Positions 49,905 through 61,609 of a stretch of DNA of 64,000 nt are shown piece after piece. Both the position numbers and the translations under genes were made by a program. The number at the start of each line of letters is the position of its first letter. Positions within the stretch are counted from its first letter, which is position 1. This DNA is from Ornithinimicrobium sp. INDO-MA30-4. GTDB lineage: Bacteria; Actinomycetota; Actinomycetes; Actinomycetales; Dermatophilaceae. The notes below the pieces were generated by a model, which was given only the letters and a program-made list of their open reading frames with translations, had not been told where the DNA came from and did no database searches. The DNA lies in NCBI RefSeq assembly GCF_021535045.1, contig NZ_CP091056.1:1054001-1118000 (forward strand). The letters run 5' to 3'.

Positions 49905-52794
49905 TCAGCTGCAACCGCTGGTGTTGCCGCATCCTTCGCAGACGTAGCAGGAACCGGCCGGGCGCATTTTAGTGCCGCAGGTCATGCAGATAGGCGCATC
50001 GGCGGACGTTCCCTGCAACTGTTCCATCAACTCGGCTGACGAGTGCACCTTGGCACCAGCATCGCGTGCATCGGCTGCGCCAGCACCGGAGGAAACGACC
50101 GAGCTTTCTTGCGAGCCTTCTTGCTTCTTGGCAGCAGGCGCCGCCGACTGGCTGAAGGACTCAAGGGCCTCTTCGTAGTCGTCGTCGGTGTCAGAGTCAC
50201 CGGCGACGTACGAGCCGGTCTCCAATTGACGGGCACGCTCTTCGGCGCTGTGAATCCCCATGAATGAACGAGTCTCGAAGTCCATGTAGTCCAAGGCCAA
50301 CCGGCGGAAGACGTAGTCCATCAAGGACTGCGACATCCGGACGTCCGGGTCATCGGTCAGGCCAGCCGGCTCGAAGCGCAGGTTGGTGAACTTCTCGACG
50401 TAGGTCTCGAGCGGGACACCGTACTGCAGGCCTACCGAGACGGCGATCGAGAAGGCGTCCATCACACCGGCAAGCGTCGAACCCTGCTTACCGAACTTCA
50501 GGAAGATCTCGCCAAGGCTGCCATCGTCGTAGGTGCCTGCGGTCAGGTAACCCTCGGCTCCGCCCACGGCAAATGACGTGGTCTGGCTGGTGCGACGCTT
50601 GGGCAGACGCTTGCGGACGGGACGGTACTCCACGACCTTCTCGACCACGGGCTCCGCGACCGACTCGTCAGACTTCTTTTCGTCCTTCTTGCCATCCGAG
50701 AGCGGCTGACCAACCTTGCAGTTGTCGCGGTAGACAGCCAACGCCTTCAAGCCAAGCTTCCAGCCCTGGGTGTAAACATCAGCGATCTCTTCAACCGTGG
50801 CCGACTCCGGCAGGTTCACCGTCTTGGAGATAGCCCCAGACAGGAACGGCTGGGCGGCCGCCATCATGCGCACGTGGCCCATGGGACGGATCGCCCGAGC
50901 GCCCATCGCGCAGTCGAAGACCTCGTAGTGCTCAGTCTTCAGGCCGGGCGCGTCGATGACGTGGCCATTCTCGGCGATAAACTCCACGATCGCTTCAATG
51001 GTCTCGCCGTTGTAGCCGAGGTTCTTTAGAGCGCGCGGGATGGTCTGGTTCACGATCTGCATCGAGCCACCACCAACAAGCTTTTTGAACTTGACCAGCG
51101 AAAAGTCCGGCTCAATGCCGGTCGTGTCGCAGTCCATCATGAAGCCGATAGTCCCGGTGGGAGCCAGCACCGAGGCCTGAGCGTTGCGGTAGCCGTGCTT
51201 GTCACCGGTCTTGATGACGGCGTCCCAGGCCTTGGTGGCTGCCTTGTGCACATCCGTGTCGATCGAGTGCAGTGTGCGAACTTCGTCATTGGCAGCCTGG
51301 TGCTTGCGCATGACGCGCTTGTGGGCGCTCTCATTGCGGGCGTAGCCAGCGTAGGGGCCAACAACTCCAGCCATTTCAGCTGAACGCTTGTAGGCGGCAC
51401 CGGTCAGCAGCGAGGTCAAAGAAGCCGCGAGTGCACGACCACCATCGGAGTCGTAGCCCAAACCGGTCGCCATCAGCAATGCGCCCAGGTTGGCGTAGCC
51501 GATGCCCAACTGGCGGTAGTTGCGCGTGGTCTCGCCGATGCTCTCGGTCGGGAAGTCAGCGAAGCAGATCGAGATGTCCATCGCGGTGATGACCAGCTCT
51601 GCGACCTTCTGGTAGGCCTCAACGTCAAAGGTGTCGTCGTCGCGCAGGAACTTGAGCAAGTTCAGCGATGCCAAGTTGCACGAGGAGTTGTCCAGCGACA
51701 TGTACTCCGAGCAAGGGTTGGATGCGGTGATCCGACCGGTCTCGGGGTTGGTGTGCCAGTCGTTGATGGTGTCGTCGTACTGGATGCCCGGGTCGGCGCA
51801 CCTCCCATGCTGCCGCGGTCATCTTGTCGAAGAGCTCACGAGCATCCACGGTGTCGATGACAGAGCCATCCTGACGCGAGCGCAGGCCAAACTCCTTGCC
51901 GTCTTCAACAGCCTTCATGAACTCGTCGTTGACGCGGACTGAGTTGTTGGCGTTTTGATACTGGACGGAGACGATGTCCTTGCCGCCCAGGTCCATGTCG
52001 AAGCCAGCGTCGCGTAGGGCGCGAATCTTGTCCTCTTCAGCGGCCTTGGTCTCGATGAACTCTTCGATGTCTGGGTGGTCAACATCAAGCACCACCATCT
52101 TGGCCGCGCGGCGAGTGGCGCCGCCGGACTTGATGGTCCCGGCCGATGCGTCTGCACCGCGCATGAAGGAGACCGGCCCGCTGGCCGTGCCACCGGAGGA
52201 AAGCAGCTCCTTGGAAGAACGGATGCGCGAGAGGTTCAGGCCAGCACCCGAGCCGCCCTTGAAGATGAAGCCCTCTTCCTTGTACCAGTTGAGGATCGAG
52301 TCCATCGAGTCATCGACAGACAAGATGAAGCAGGCAGAGACTTGCTGCGGGCTCTTGGTGCCGACGTTGAACCAGACTGGAGAGTTGAAACTGAAGACCT
52401 GGTGCACCAGGGCATACGTCAACTCGTGCTCGAAGATCTCAGAGTCTTCGTCTGTCGAGAAATAGCCGTTTTCTTGGCCAGCACGCACATAGGTGAGGAC
52501 CACACGGTCAACGAGTTGCTTCAGACCAGCCTCACGCTCTGGGCTGCCAACAGCACCACGGAAGTACTTGCTGGTGACGATGGTCGATGCGTTCACAGAC
52601 CAGAAGTCTGGGAACTCAACACCGCGCTGCTCAAAGACCGTCTCGCCAGTCTTCCAGTTGGTCTGGTGGATGTCGCGCTTTTCCCAGGTCACCTCGTCGT
52701 ACGGGTGCACTCCAGGAGTGGTGAAAATGCGCTCGATGTTCAGACCCTTGCCCGCTCGACGCGAACGAGACTTTGCCCCGGTCGTTTCCGTCAT
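49905..52794 (-). CDS. nrdJ: Vitamin B12-dependent (class II) ribonucleotide reductase
   Basis: About 963 residues. Reduces ribonucleotides using adenosylcobalamin. The catalytic region reads ADPGIQYDD, then [20 protein letters not shown], with the radical Cys in NPCSE. The C-terminal tail has the zinc/redox cysteines CMTCGTKM and [11 protein letters not shown]. The frame changes once near 51799, where one extra base (GAG-G-TGC) or two missing bases would explain the shift; this is the only break in the window that is not simply one missing base. The gene starts at ATG 52794, 52 bases after the nrdR stop, so both are in one transcript. Confidence 0.95.
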
Positions 52795-52845
52795 GTCCTT
52801 GCTCCTTGTGTGCTGGGTGTTGCGCTGGTCGTTGATTCCAAGATG

Positions 52846-53318
52846 TCAGTGACCACTGACAGACCCGGATGTGTCTCGCTCAGCCCGCAATGACGTGATC
52901 GCGGCCTGGAAGTCCTCGAGGAGTCGAAAGCTTGATAAACCGAGGCGAAGCGCAGGTAGGCGACCTCGTCCAGTTGCCGTAACGGCGCCAAGATGGCCAG
53001 CCCAACCTCGTGAGCGTCAATCTCAGCCTGGCCCTGAGCCCGGATGGTCTCTTCTACTGTCTGCCCCAAACGCTGCAAATCGTCCTCGGTCACCGGGCGA
53101 CCTTGGCATGCTTTCCGAGCACCGGCCAGGACCTTGTCCCGGCTAAAGGGCTCAGTTGCTCCAGAGCGCTTAGTGACCGCCAACATGGCCGTTTCGACGG
53201 TGCCGAAGCGGCGACCGCATTCTGGGCACTGCCGCCGGCGACGGATGACAGTTCCCTCTTCTTGGACACGGCTGTCCATGACTCGGGAGTCGGTGTGCCG
53301 GCAGAATGGGCAGTGCAT
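52846..53318 (-). CDS. nrdR: NrdR: transcriptional repressor of ribonucleotide reductase genes
   Basis: About 156 residues. N-terminal zinc ribbon CPFCRH...CPECGRRF, followed by the ATP-cone domain ([20 protein letters not shown]). NrdR senses dATP/ATP and represses nrd operons through paired 16-bp NrdR boxes. One missing base near 52925 changes the frame; the corrected C-terminus is [18 protein letters not shown], the usual NrdR ending. The ATG at 53318 (MHCPFCRH) is the standard start. It precedes nrdJ directly. Confidence 0.94.
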
Positions 53319-53423
53319 CAAAACTCCTTCATCGTGGCGAGGTTGCTATGGGCGGAGAAACACCCTGGGGATAAATCTGGGGACTACTTGTGGATGGCTT
53401 GTGGGTGAACCCCCACCGGCTGT

Positions 53424-53470
53424 GCACAAGATGTGGATTAACCACAGGTGTGTAACTACTAGATATAGGA
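53424..53470 (-). promoter_or_regulatory. Candidate NrdR box pair upstream of nrdR
   Basis: An AT-rich element ACTACTAGATATAGGA (53455-53470) is preceded one 31-bp step away by a weaker CACAAGATGTGGATTA (53424-53439). Spacing and core resemble a NrdR box pair, about 105-150 bases before nrdR. The first copy is only a partial match. The 364-base gap from 53319 to 53682 otherwise contains no gene that I can support. Confidence 0.35.
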
Positions 53471-53682
53471 ATAGTAGGCATCGTGGGCACGCGACGCAAC
53501 TACAAGCACAACCTCATGGGCGTGTCGCCGCCGCGGGCCGGTGTGCTTGGCCCTGCCCGTCACAGATGACAGTACTACTGGCTAGTCACCTGACGTGGAC
53601 AAAGGCTCCATCAGCACGATCATGACGCTCGCCACGGAACTGTCTATTCTCATCTTCGGTCGCTCCAGGTCTTCCCCAGCAC

Positions 53683-54279
53683 TTGATACGGCCCTCTGTT
53701 CAAACCGGCGCGCCCAGAGGAAGGCATCTCATTCACCAACGACTCGCTGCTCGCGTTGCTCTCCTTTTCACGCTTGGCCTAGCCCTTTCCGGATGCGCTG
53801 TGCTGGAGCATGGCTCGGCCTCCATCGAGCGAGAAAGCCAGACTCAAGAGCCAGCTCGACTACTGCGGCCGAGTGAGTCGATGGATGACCCCGGCCATTT
53901 TGCTGAGCTCTACGTCAATGCCTACAACCACGCGTGGCTCACCGGGGACTCCGAGCAACTGGCTGACATGTCCTCCTCAACGTGTGATCTCTGCACGACG
54001 CTGACCGCCGCTACTTCCCACTCGGCTGGTCTGACCCAGACCCGACATGTCGCCCCGTTGGCACTTGAGGGACCGACGACAGTGACGACTGCGGGCAACT
54101 CGAGCGAAGTGACGCTGCTGCTGCGCACCATCACTCCTGGCCTTGACCTCGAGACCACCCACCTGCATTCTACAATCCACAGATCGGGCTCCGACCTGGA
54201 GATCATTGAGTTGCTGGTGACCAACGGACCAAGCATCCCCACAGGCACCCACGCTGACCGCCCGCAAGCAGTGGAATGA
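53683..54279 (+). CDS. Lipoprotein, DUF6318-like
   Basis: 198 residues. A long basic leader ends in the hydrophobic stretch ARVALLFTLGLALSGCAVLE, with lipobox LSGC, so the mature protein is lipid-anchored outside the membrane. The body has HFAELYVNAYNHAWLTGDSE, then a cysteine pair STCDLCTTLT, matching the DUF6318 lipoprotein pattern of Micrococcales. The remainder is beta-rich. Function unknown. The start is probably TTG 53683; a later start nearer the hydrophobic core is possible. Confidence 0.72.
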   Translation: MIRPSVQTGAPRGRHLIHQRLAARVALLFTLGLALSGCAVLEHGSASIERESQTQEPARLLRPSESMDDPGHFAELYVNAYNHAWLTGDSEQLADMSSSTCDLCTTLTAATSHSAGLTQTRHVAPLALEGPTTVTTAGNSSEVTLLLRTITPGLDLETTHLHSTIHRSGSDLEIIELLVTNGPSIPTGTHADRPQAVE

Positions 54280-54307
54280 GAACCGCAGCGCCGTAGTTGT
54301 CGCCAGT

Positions 54308-55342
54308 ATGAGTTCAGCCCACCAGCGTCTACCCTGTCCATTCTCGACTTGGCCCCACGATCGACCGGCATGTCGCGTGCCGAGGCGCTACAGCAGTCGC
54401 GATTCCTCGCCCAGGACGCCGACGGTTTGGGGTACTCCCGCTTCTGGGTCGCCGAGCACCACGGCACCGACACTTTCATGTCGTCTGCGACCTCCCTCTT
54501 GCTGGGTCACATTGCTGAGCACACCACCTCCATCCGCCTTGGTTCCGGCGGCGTCATGCTGCCGAACCACGCACCCCTGATGGTTGCTGAGTACTACGGG
54601 ACCCTCGCGACGATTTACGGCGACAGATTCGACCTAGGGCTTGGCCGCGCCCCTGGAACGGACCCCATGACGGCAGCCGCTCTGTCGCGTGGCAATGGTG
54701 ATCTGGACACTTTGCTAACGACGTCACCGACCTGGCTGGCTATCTTGGACCGCATCGCCCGGGTAGCCGAGTGCGCGCAATTCCCGGGAAGGCACCGACG
54801 TGCCGATCTGGATGCTTGGTTCCTCGACTGGAGGAGCACAGGTAGCGGCAGCCCTGGGGCTGCCCTTTGCTTTCGCCTCGCATTTCGCTCCCGATCAACT
54901 CGATCAGGCGATTGCCCTATACCGGAGCCGGTTCAACGCGCAGGCGCCAACGGCGCAAGTCAGCCAGCCGCACGTCATGGCCGGCATCAACGTGCTGGCA
55001 GCTCCCACCACCGCAGAAGCCAAGTTCCTTTTCACCACCGCTCAGCTGATGGCAGTGCGCATTCGCACTGGCCAGCCAGGTCTGCTCGACGAACCAGTGA
55101 AGGACCTCGCGGCCGTCCTGCCCGACCAACTCCTGCCGCTGGCTCAAGGACAAGCATCCGTGCGCGCCGTTGGCACCCCAGATGATGTCGTGGAGCACTT
55201 GGATGGTTTCGTTGCCGTCCACGATGTCGACGAACTCATCGTCACGACCTATACCCACGACCCGCTGATGCGTCGACGCTCTTATGAGCTCTTGGCAGAC
55301 GCTTGGGTGCCCACAGAAACGACAGGCGCCCGGGCCAGTTAA
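54308..55342 (+). CDS. LLM class flavin-dependent oxidoreductase (MsnO8-like luciferase family)
   Basis: About 345 residues. Luciferase-like monooxygenase fold: N-terminal LSILDLAPRSTGMSRAEAL, then the motif LGYSRFWVAEHHGTD, GSGGVMLPNHAPLMVAEYYG, and FDLGLGRAPGTD for the flavin and phosphate site. The middle carries VPIWMLGSSTGGAQVAAALG and GLPFAFASHFAPD. Substrate unknown; FMNH2/F420-type use cannot be decided from sequence. Three single-base losses break the frame, near 54335, 54710 and 54795. ATG 54308 begins the family-typical N-terminus. The stop overlaps the end of the convergent recQ gene. Confidence 0.88.
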
Positions 55343-57426
55343 CCCTGCTGAGCCAACACCAGGGGAAGCACGTCCATAGCCCCAGCCTGGCGAAGCGCCC
55401 TAGCCGCGACCGTCATTGTCCACCGAGAATCCACGACGTCATCGATCAACAAGATGGGCCCTCGGGTGCGGTCAACCTCGCTGGCCAGGTCGTCCGGGAC
55501 CACGATCCGATCCCACACACCAGCGAGGCGGAAAGCGCTGTTACCACCCGCTTCTCCGGTCGGCCCACCGTGCGCGTAGTCCAGCGACCCGAGCCAAGGC
55601 AGCCTGCCCAAGTTTGATAGCTGGTCAGCCAGACTGTTGATCAGCTCTGGGCGTGTGCGTGAGGGCATCGTCACGATCGCCACTGGCCGCACGTTCCAGT
55701 CCCATTGAGCCAGGACCTGGACGACCGCTTGGACCAGAGGCTGGGGAACGGGCCCGTCTTGCTGCAAGACTTCGCGTATGCGTTGCCCCCAACCCAGATC
55801 GCTAAGCCTAGCCAGCGCCCTGCCGGTGCTGAACTGCTCAGTTGGCGAAATCTTGCCTTTGATGTCAACGCCCAGTTTGGGCATGCCGGTTGGCCACTGC
55901 GCCCGCGATTCCAATCGGACACCCACCGCGCTCAATTGAGCCTGAGCAGACTCAAGCGCTGCCTGCGGCACCTCGGTGGGAAAGAATGCACCCGAGCAAT
56001 TGTCACAGCGTCCGCAGGGGTCGCTGTGGTGTCATCCAGGCTGCGTTGCAAGAAAGCCATTCGACAGTCATCGGTGGCGATGTATTCCAGCATGGCTTGG
56101 GCTTCATCCGTCCGGGCACGGGCTACGCGAACATACCGATCCTTGTCATAAACCCAGGATTGCCCCGTGGCCACCCAGCCGCCGCTCACCCGATCAACGG
56201 CACCTTCAACATCAAGGACCTTCAACAACAGCTCCAGGCGGGTCCTACGCACGTCGACCAAGGCCTCAAGGGCTGGGGTAGAAAGCGGACGCCCGGCATC
56301 ACCCAACGCTGCCAGGACGGCATCTGCATGCTCTTGCCGCGGCATACCCGCAGTTGCGAAGTACTCCCAAATATCGCGGTCCTCGGAGCCGGGCAGCAGA
56401 ATGACGTCGGCCTTGTCGGTGGCTCGACCTGCACGGCCGACTTGCTGGTAGTAGGCCACAGGTGAAGAGGGAGCCCCGAGGTGGACCACGAAACCAAGGT
56501 CAGGTTTGTCGAAGCCCATCCCCAAGGCGCTGGTAGCGACGAGCGCCTTGACCCGGTTGTGCCGCAGTGCGTCCTCCAACTCCTCGCGCTCAGCAGGGTC
56601 GGTCCGACCGGTATAGGAGGCCACTTGCGCGCCAGCGTCTTTCAGCGCCTGGGTCACTTGTTCTGCGGCCGAAACGGTCAGGCAATAAATGATGCCGCTG
56701 CCCGGCAATTCAAACAGGTGCGCCACCATCCAGCCAATGCGTTGTTCGGGCGTGAGTCGGGGTAACGAACCCAGCCTGAGAGACGCACGAGCAAGTGGGC
56801 CACGTATTGTCTCCACCGGGCTCCCCGACGCCCAACTGCTCCGCCACATCGTGGGCCACACGCTCATTCGCCGTCGCAGTGGTCGCCAAGACAGGAGTAT
56901 TAGGCGGCAGATCCGACAGGAGGGTAGAGATACGGCGGTAGTCCGGGCGAAAGTCATGCCCCCAGTCGCTGATGCAATGCGCTTCGTCCACGACGAGGAG
57001 ACCAGCCCGGGCAGAAATACCCGGCAACTGCTCATCTCGGAACCGAGGATTATTGAGTCGCTCCGGGCTCACCAGGAGCACATCGACCTCGTCGTTGGCG
57101 AGGGCCTGACGGACATCGTCCCAATCAGTCGCATTGGAAGAGTTCATCGTGACCGCTCGGATGCCGGCCCGCTGCGCCGCGGCGATCTGGTCTCGCATCA
57201 GGGCTAAAAGAGGAGAGACAATCACGGTCGGCCCAAAGCCCGCAGCCCGGCGCAAGGCCGTGGCCACGAAGTACACCGCCGACTTGCCCCACCCCGTGCG
57301 CTGGACGACCAAGACCCTCGCAGCATCCTGGACGAGAGCCTCAACGGCCTCGTACTGTCCGTCACGAAACGACGCGTCAGGACTTCCTACGAGTTGTTGC
57401 AGTGCGGCGGTCGCTTCTTCCCTCAT
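55339..57426 (-). CDS. RecQ-type helicase with C-terminal phosphoribosyltransferase-like domain
   Basis: About 696 residues. The N-terminal half is a RecQ-family DNA helicase: motif I VQRTGWGKSAVYF, motif II VVDEAHCISDWGHDFRPDYR, motif III LATTATAN, motif V TSALGMGFDKPDL and motif VI YYQQVGRAGRA. A winged-helix-like segment follows, then a phosphoribosyltransferase-like domain ending in ILLIDDVVDSRWTMTVAARA, the PRPP-binding motif. Three single-base losses (two near 56800, one near 56000) break the frame. No classical RecQ zinc/HRDC order is seen. This fusion is known in some Actinobacteria; how the second domain works is unknown. Confidence 0.86.
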
Positions 57427-57620
57427 GTTGCCCACGCTAGGTGTTAGCCCTGACAGACCCGAACTGCTGTTCTTTCTTCCCCTGAGGGTGCAGCGAACGG
57501 GCTCTTGGCATCTAAGGTTGGACCTAACGCCTCGCACCGCATCGCCCTACCGGAGAACTACGGTGCTGTGTTGTGGCGCAAGACAACTGACCAGCGCACC
57601 CCCAACTGCGGAGATTCACT

Positions 57621-58354
57621 ATGGATTCAGCCTCGCTGGGCCACTTCTCGTGGACCAACTACGACGCTGCCCTTTTTGACCTCGATGGCGTCCTCACCCC
57701 CACCGCCGAAGTGCACATGCGCGCCTGGGAGAAAATGTTCAACGATTATCTCGGTGAACTTGATGGACACACCCCCTACACCGAGCAGGACTACTTCGAC
57801 TACGTCGACGGCAAGCCCCGCTATGAGGGCGTCCAGAGCTTCCTAGACTCCCGCAGCATTGACCTCCCGTTCGGCGACCCCGAGGATGGCTCAGAAGCAG
57901 TCACCGTCTGCGGACTCGGCAACCGAAAAAACGCACTCTTCACCCAGGTGCTACGCGATGGTGGGATCGAGGCATACCCCGGATCGCTGCAGTTGCTTGA
58001 CCATCTGGAATCCATTGGTGTCCAGATGGCCGTGGTCTCGTCCTCAAAAATGCACCGGATGTCCTAGCTGTCGCCGGGATCGCTGACCGATTCCCTGTCG
58101 TTGTGCACGGAGGCGTCGCTGCCGAGAAGAACATCCCCGGCAAGCCCAAGCCCGACACCTACACTTTCGCCGCGCAAGAGCTTGGCGTGGATAGCCGCAG
58201 GTGTGTCGTCTTCGAAGACGCCATTTCAGGTGTTCAAGCCGGAGCTGCCGGAGACTTTGGCCTGGTCGTCGGTGTTGACCGCGGCGCTGGCGTTGAACCC
58301 CTGACCACCAACGGCGCCGAGATCGTCGTCGCAGACCTAAACGAGTTGATCTGA
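57621..58354 (+). CDS. HAD hydrolase, beta-phosphoglucomutase type
   Basis: About 245 residues. HAD motif I is AALFDLDGVLTPTAEVH with the nucleophile Asp and the acid/base Asp. Motif II is AVVSSSK, motif III GKPKPDTY, motif IV VFEDAISGVQAG. Beta-phosphoglucomutases convert beta-glucose 1-phosphate to glucose 6-phosphate. One missing base near 58050, in an AAAAA run, breaks the frame. The stop overlaps the GH65 start as TGATG, so the products are made together and probably handle the same sugar phosphate. Confidence 0.9.
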
Positions 58355-60890
58355 TGGGCCACAAGTACCCCTCCCCGCACATCCCTCAGCCCGCTGTCGA
58401 CCCCCTGGACCGTAGCCGCTTCCCTGCGGACGAATGGGCACTGGTCGAGTCTGACTATTCAAACCAAGACCTCGGAACCACCGAGACCGTCTTTGCCGTC
58501 GCCAACGGCTATCTCGGTATGCGGGGCAACCCGGAGGAAGGTCGTGATTCGCACACCCACGGCACCTTCGTCAACGGCTTCCACGAGACGTGGCCCATTC
58601 ATCACGCCGAAGAGGCCTACGGCCTGGCGCGGGTAGGTCAAACCATCATTAATGCGCCAGACCCCAAGGTCATGAAGCTCTACGTCGATGATGAGCCCTT
58701 GTTGTTGGATAACGCCGACCTCGAGCACTATGACCGCAGGCTTTCCTTTGCCGATGGCCTGCTGCGCCGCGAGGTTATTTGGAAGACCGCCTCCGGCAAG
58801 CGCTTGCGAGTCAGCACCACTCGAATGACGAGTTTCTCTGACCCGCACTTGGCAGTCCTCACGATGGACGTCGAGATGCTGAGCGGCGACGCGGCCATCG
58901 TCATCTCGTCCCAGGTCCTCAACCGCCAAGACGGCTCAGACGAGTATCATGTGAAGTCGGCTGCCATGGGCGAAGGCGCTGACCCACGTAAGGCAGAGGG
59001 CTTTGACCGGCGCGTTCTGGACCCACGCGCTAGCGAGGTCAAGGATGGTCGGCTCTTGCTTGGCTATCGCTGCCACGAGTCGAAATGACCATCGCCGTTG
59101 CTACCGACCACAAGCTAGAGACCAAGAACAAGTGGACCGAAGATCTGGCCGTGGACGAAGACATGGCCAAGCACGTCTTCCAGATCGAAGCCAAAGAGGG
59201 CGAGACGATTCGCCTGGAGAAGTTGGTGGCCTTCCACACCTCACACGGCGTGCCAGTGCGCGAGTTGTCAGACCGTTGCTGGCGAACCCTCGACCGCACT
59301 GCGGGCACCAGCGTGACAGATCTACACGCTGATCAGCGGACCTACATGGACGAGTTCTGGTCTACCTCTGACGTTGTCGTCAAAGGGCAGCCAGCCGTCC
59401 AGCAAGCCGTTCGGTGGAACCTCTTCCAGCTGGCCCAGGCATCGGCTGGGGCCGGTGTCCACGGCATACCCGCCAAAGGGATGACCGGGTCAGGCTACGG
59501 CGGTCACTACTTCTGGGATACCGAGTGCTATGTCCTGCCGTTCCTCGTTTACACCAACCCCCAGTCAGCCTTAAACGCTTTGCGCTTCCGACACAACATG
59601 CTTGATTCTGCTCGTGAGCGTGCCAGCGAACTGGCTCAGCACGGGGCTCTTTTCCCGTGGCGCACGATCAACGGCGCGGAGGCCTCGGCATACTTTGCCG
59701 CGGGCACGGCTCAATACCACATCAACGCGGACGTCGTTAATGCACTGATTAAGTATGTTCGGGCCACCGGCGACCGTAGCTTCCTGGCCCGCGAAGGCAT
59801 CGACATCCTTGTTGAAACCGCACGGATGTGGGCCGACCTGGGCTTCTGGCGTAGCAATGGCGATGACACGTTCCACATTCACGGAGTCACTGGTCCCGAC
59901 GAATACACCACCGTTGTCAATGACAACCTCTTCACCAACGTGATGGCCCGCTTTAACTTGCGCGCTGCCGCCAAGGTGGTCCACGAGGTCAAGCGGACTG
60001 ATCCCACCGACTACCAGCGGGCGGTGTCCCGTTTGGGCCTCAATGATGACGAGGTGACGGAGGGAAAACGCCGCCGACGGGATGCACATCCCGTTCGACG
60101 AAAAGTTGGGCATTCACCCCCAGGACCTGCACTTCCTCGAACGCGAAATGTGGGACCTTGAGAACACCCCCAACGACAAACGCCCCCTGCTGCTGCACTA
60201 CCACCCTTGGTCATCTACCGCTTCCAGGTCCTGAAGCAGACTGATGTCGTGTTGGCCCTCTACCTTCAGGGTGACCAATTCACCCCGGATGAGAAGTTGG
60301 CCAACTTCGAGTATTACGACCCGATCACGACCGGCGACTCAACTCTTTCGGCCGTAGTGCAGTCCATCGTCGCCGCTGAGGTGGGCTACCACGAGTTGGC
60401 ACTGCGGTACTTCTACTCAGGCCTATTCGTTGACCTGGATGACCGTCACGGAAACACCACTGACGGCACGCACATCGCTTCGGCCGGCGGCGTCTGGTCC
60501 GCCTTGACTGGCGGCTTCGGTGGACTTCGTGACTACGCCGGTGAATTGACGTTCGACCCACGGGTACCTCAGGAATGGGAAGGAATCGAATGGACGATGC
60601 TCTGGCACGCCTCGAAACTCAAGATCGAAGTCTTGCGCGATGAGATCGCCTTCACGGTCTTGAACGGTCCCGACGAACAGGTCAAGGTGCGTGGCGAGGA
60701 AGTGAACATCTCAACGGAGCGCACCGCCGTGCCGCTGAGCGACCAGGGACCCATGCGTGAAGGGCTCCTTGAAGTTCACCCGTCACTGGGTGGCCGCCGC
60801 AATGATGGCAGCACGATCACCGCGACGGTGCCGCACTCGTGGTCCGACGAAATCAGCGCTCCGGACCTTCAAGCGCACACTGCCCCCTGA
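58354..60890 (+). CDS. Glycoside hydrolase family 65 disaccharide phosphorylase
   Basis: About 845 residues. Phosphorylases of this family (maltose, trehalose or kojibiose) split a disaccharide with phosphate into glucose and beta-glucose 1-phosphate. Motifs: NGYLGMRGNPEE in the N-terminal beta-sandwich; AKGMTGSGYGGHYFWDTECY in the (alpha/alpha)6 barrel; and VTGPDEYTTVVNDN, with the catalytic acid Glu. Four single-base losses break the frame (one near 59080, three between 60065 and 60205). The direct coupling to a beta-phosphoglucomutase supports the phosphorylase role over hydrolysis. The substrate cannot be fixed from sequence. Confidence 0.9.
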
Positions 60891-61002
60891 GCGAATCCGA
60901 GAAGCGACTTTCCTTGTGGTGAGGGCACGGTACTTCGGTGCTATGCCCCTCATGGCTTGTCTGAGTTCGAAATTGTGCCGCCACCTGTGGTCGGATAGGA
61001 GC

Positions 61003-61493
61003 ATGAGCGAACCCACTGACACCACAACACCAGACACCGGCGACATCGAAGCGCCGCCGATGCCTGCCGAGTCTGAGACCGACCGACTCGTTGCCAACAT
61101 CTCTGGGGTCGACGATCAGGTCGGAATGGCTGCCCTTTGGCGAGTCACCATGGACCTGGAGAATGGTGGTTCATCGCAGTTGGCGATGAGGGCCAAGAAT
61201 CACCCGCCGCGGCCGAAATTGACGACCAACTGATGTTGCTCGCATTCACAGACGCCGAGCGAGCCCGACACTTCGCCGTTGCCCAAGGCATGATCGAGGC
61301 TGACGATAACCTCAGCGCCATCGCGCTGACGCCGGAAGAGGTTGTGAACTCCGCCGATGCCTACGTTGAGGCTGGCATCGACGGATTGATGTTCGATCCG
61401 CACATCAGCGGCTACTTCATCCCCTCGGCCCAATTGCCAGTTGTGCACCAGGCAGTCAAGGCTGACCCGGACTCTGAAACACCACAAGGCTGA
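61003..61493 (+). CDS. SseB-like small protein of unknown function
   Basis: About 163 residues. An acidic N-terminus is followed by a fold with LMLLAFTDAERARHF, EVVNSADAYVEAGIDGLMFD and ISGYFIPSAQLPVVHQAV, which resembles the SseB N-terminal domain (a hydrophobic strand, a target loop, and a strand carrying FDP/NP). One missing base near 61160 breaks the frame. The ATG at 61003 has AGGAG directly before it. Neighbours give no clue to function; it ends just before a strong terminator. Confidence 0.65.
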
Positions 61494-61514
61494 GTCACGC
61501 TAGCCAGCCGAACT

Positions 61515-61554
61515 AAAGAGAGGCCTTCCACCGACCGGTGGAAGGCCTCTCTTT
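61515..61554. terminator. Bidirectional terminator between the SseB-like gene and the LysM gene
   Basis: Perfect 18-bp stem AAAGAGAGGCCTTCCACC with a 4-base loop and its complement, ending in a short T run. It lies between two convergent genes. Confidence 0.88.
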
Positions 61555-61609
61555 GCGTTGCAGTGACCGGGCGTGCGGACCCGAACCGCAAGGCCCAATG
61601 GGAGAAGGA

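Noticed and set aside
53319..53682. A small gene or RNA in the gap between nrdR and the lipoprotein gene
   Set aside because: No conserved start, ribosome site or stable hairpin with a T run was found; only the NrdR-box-like element stood out.
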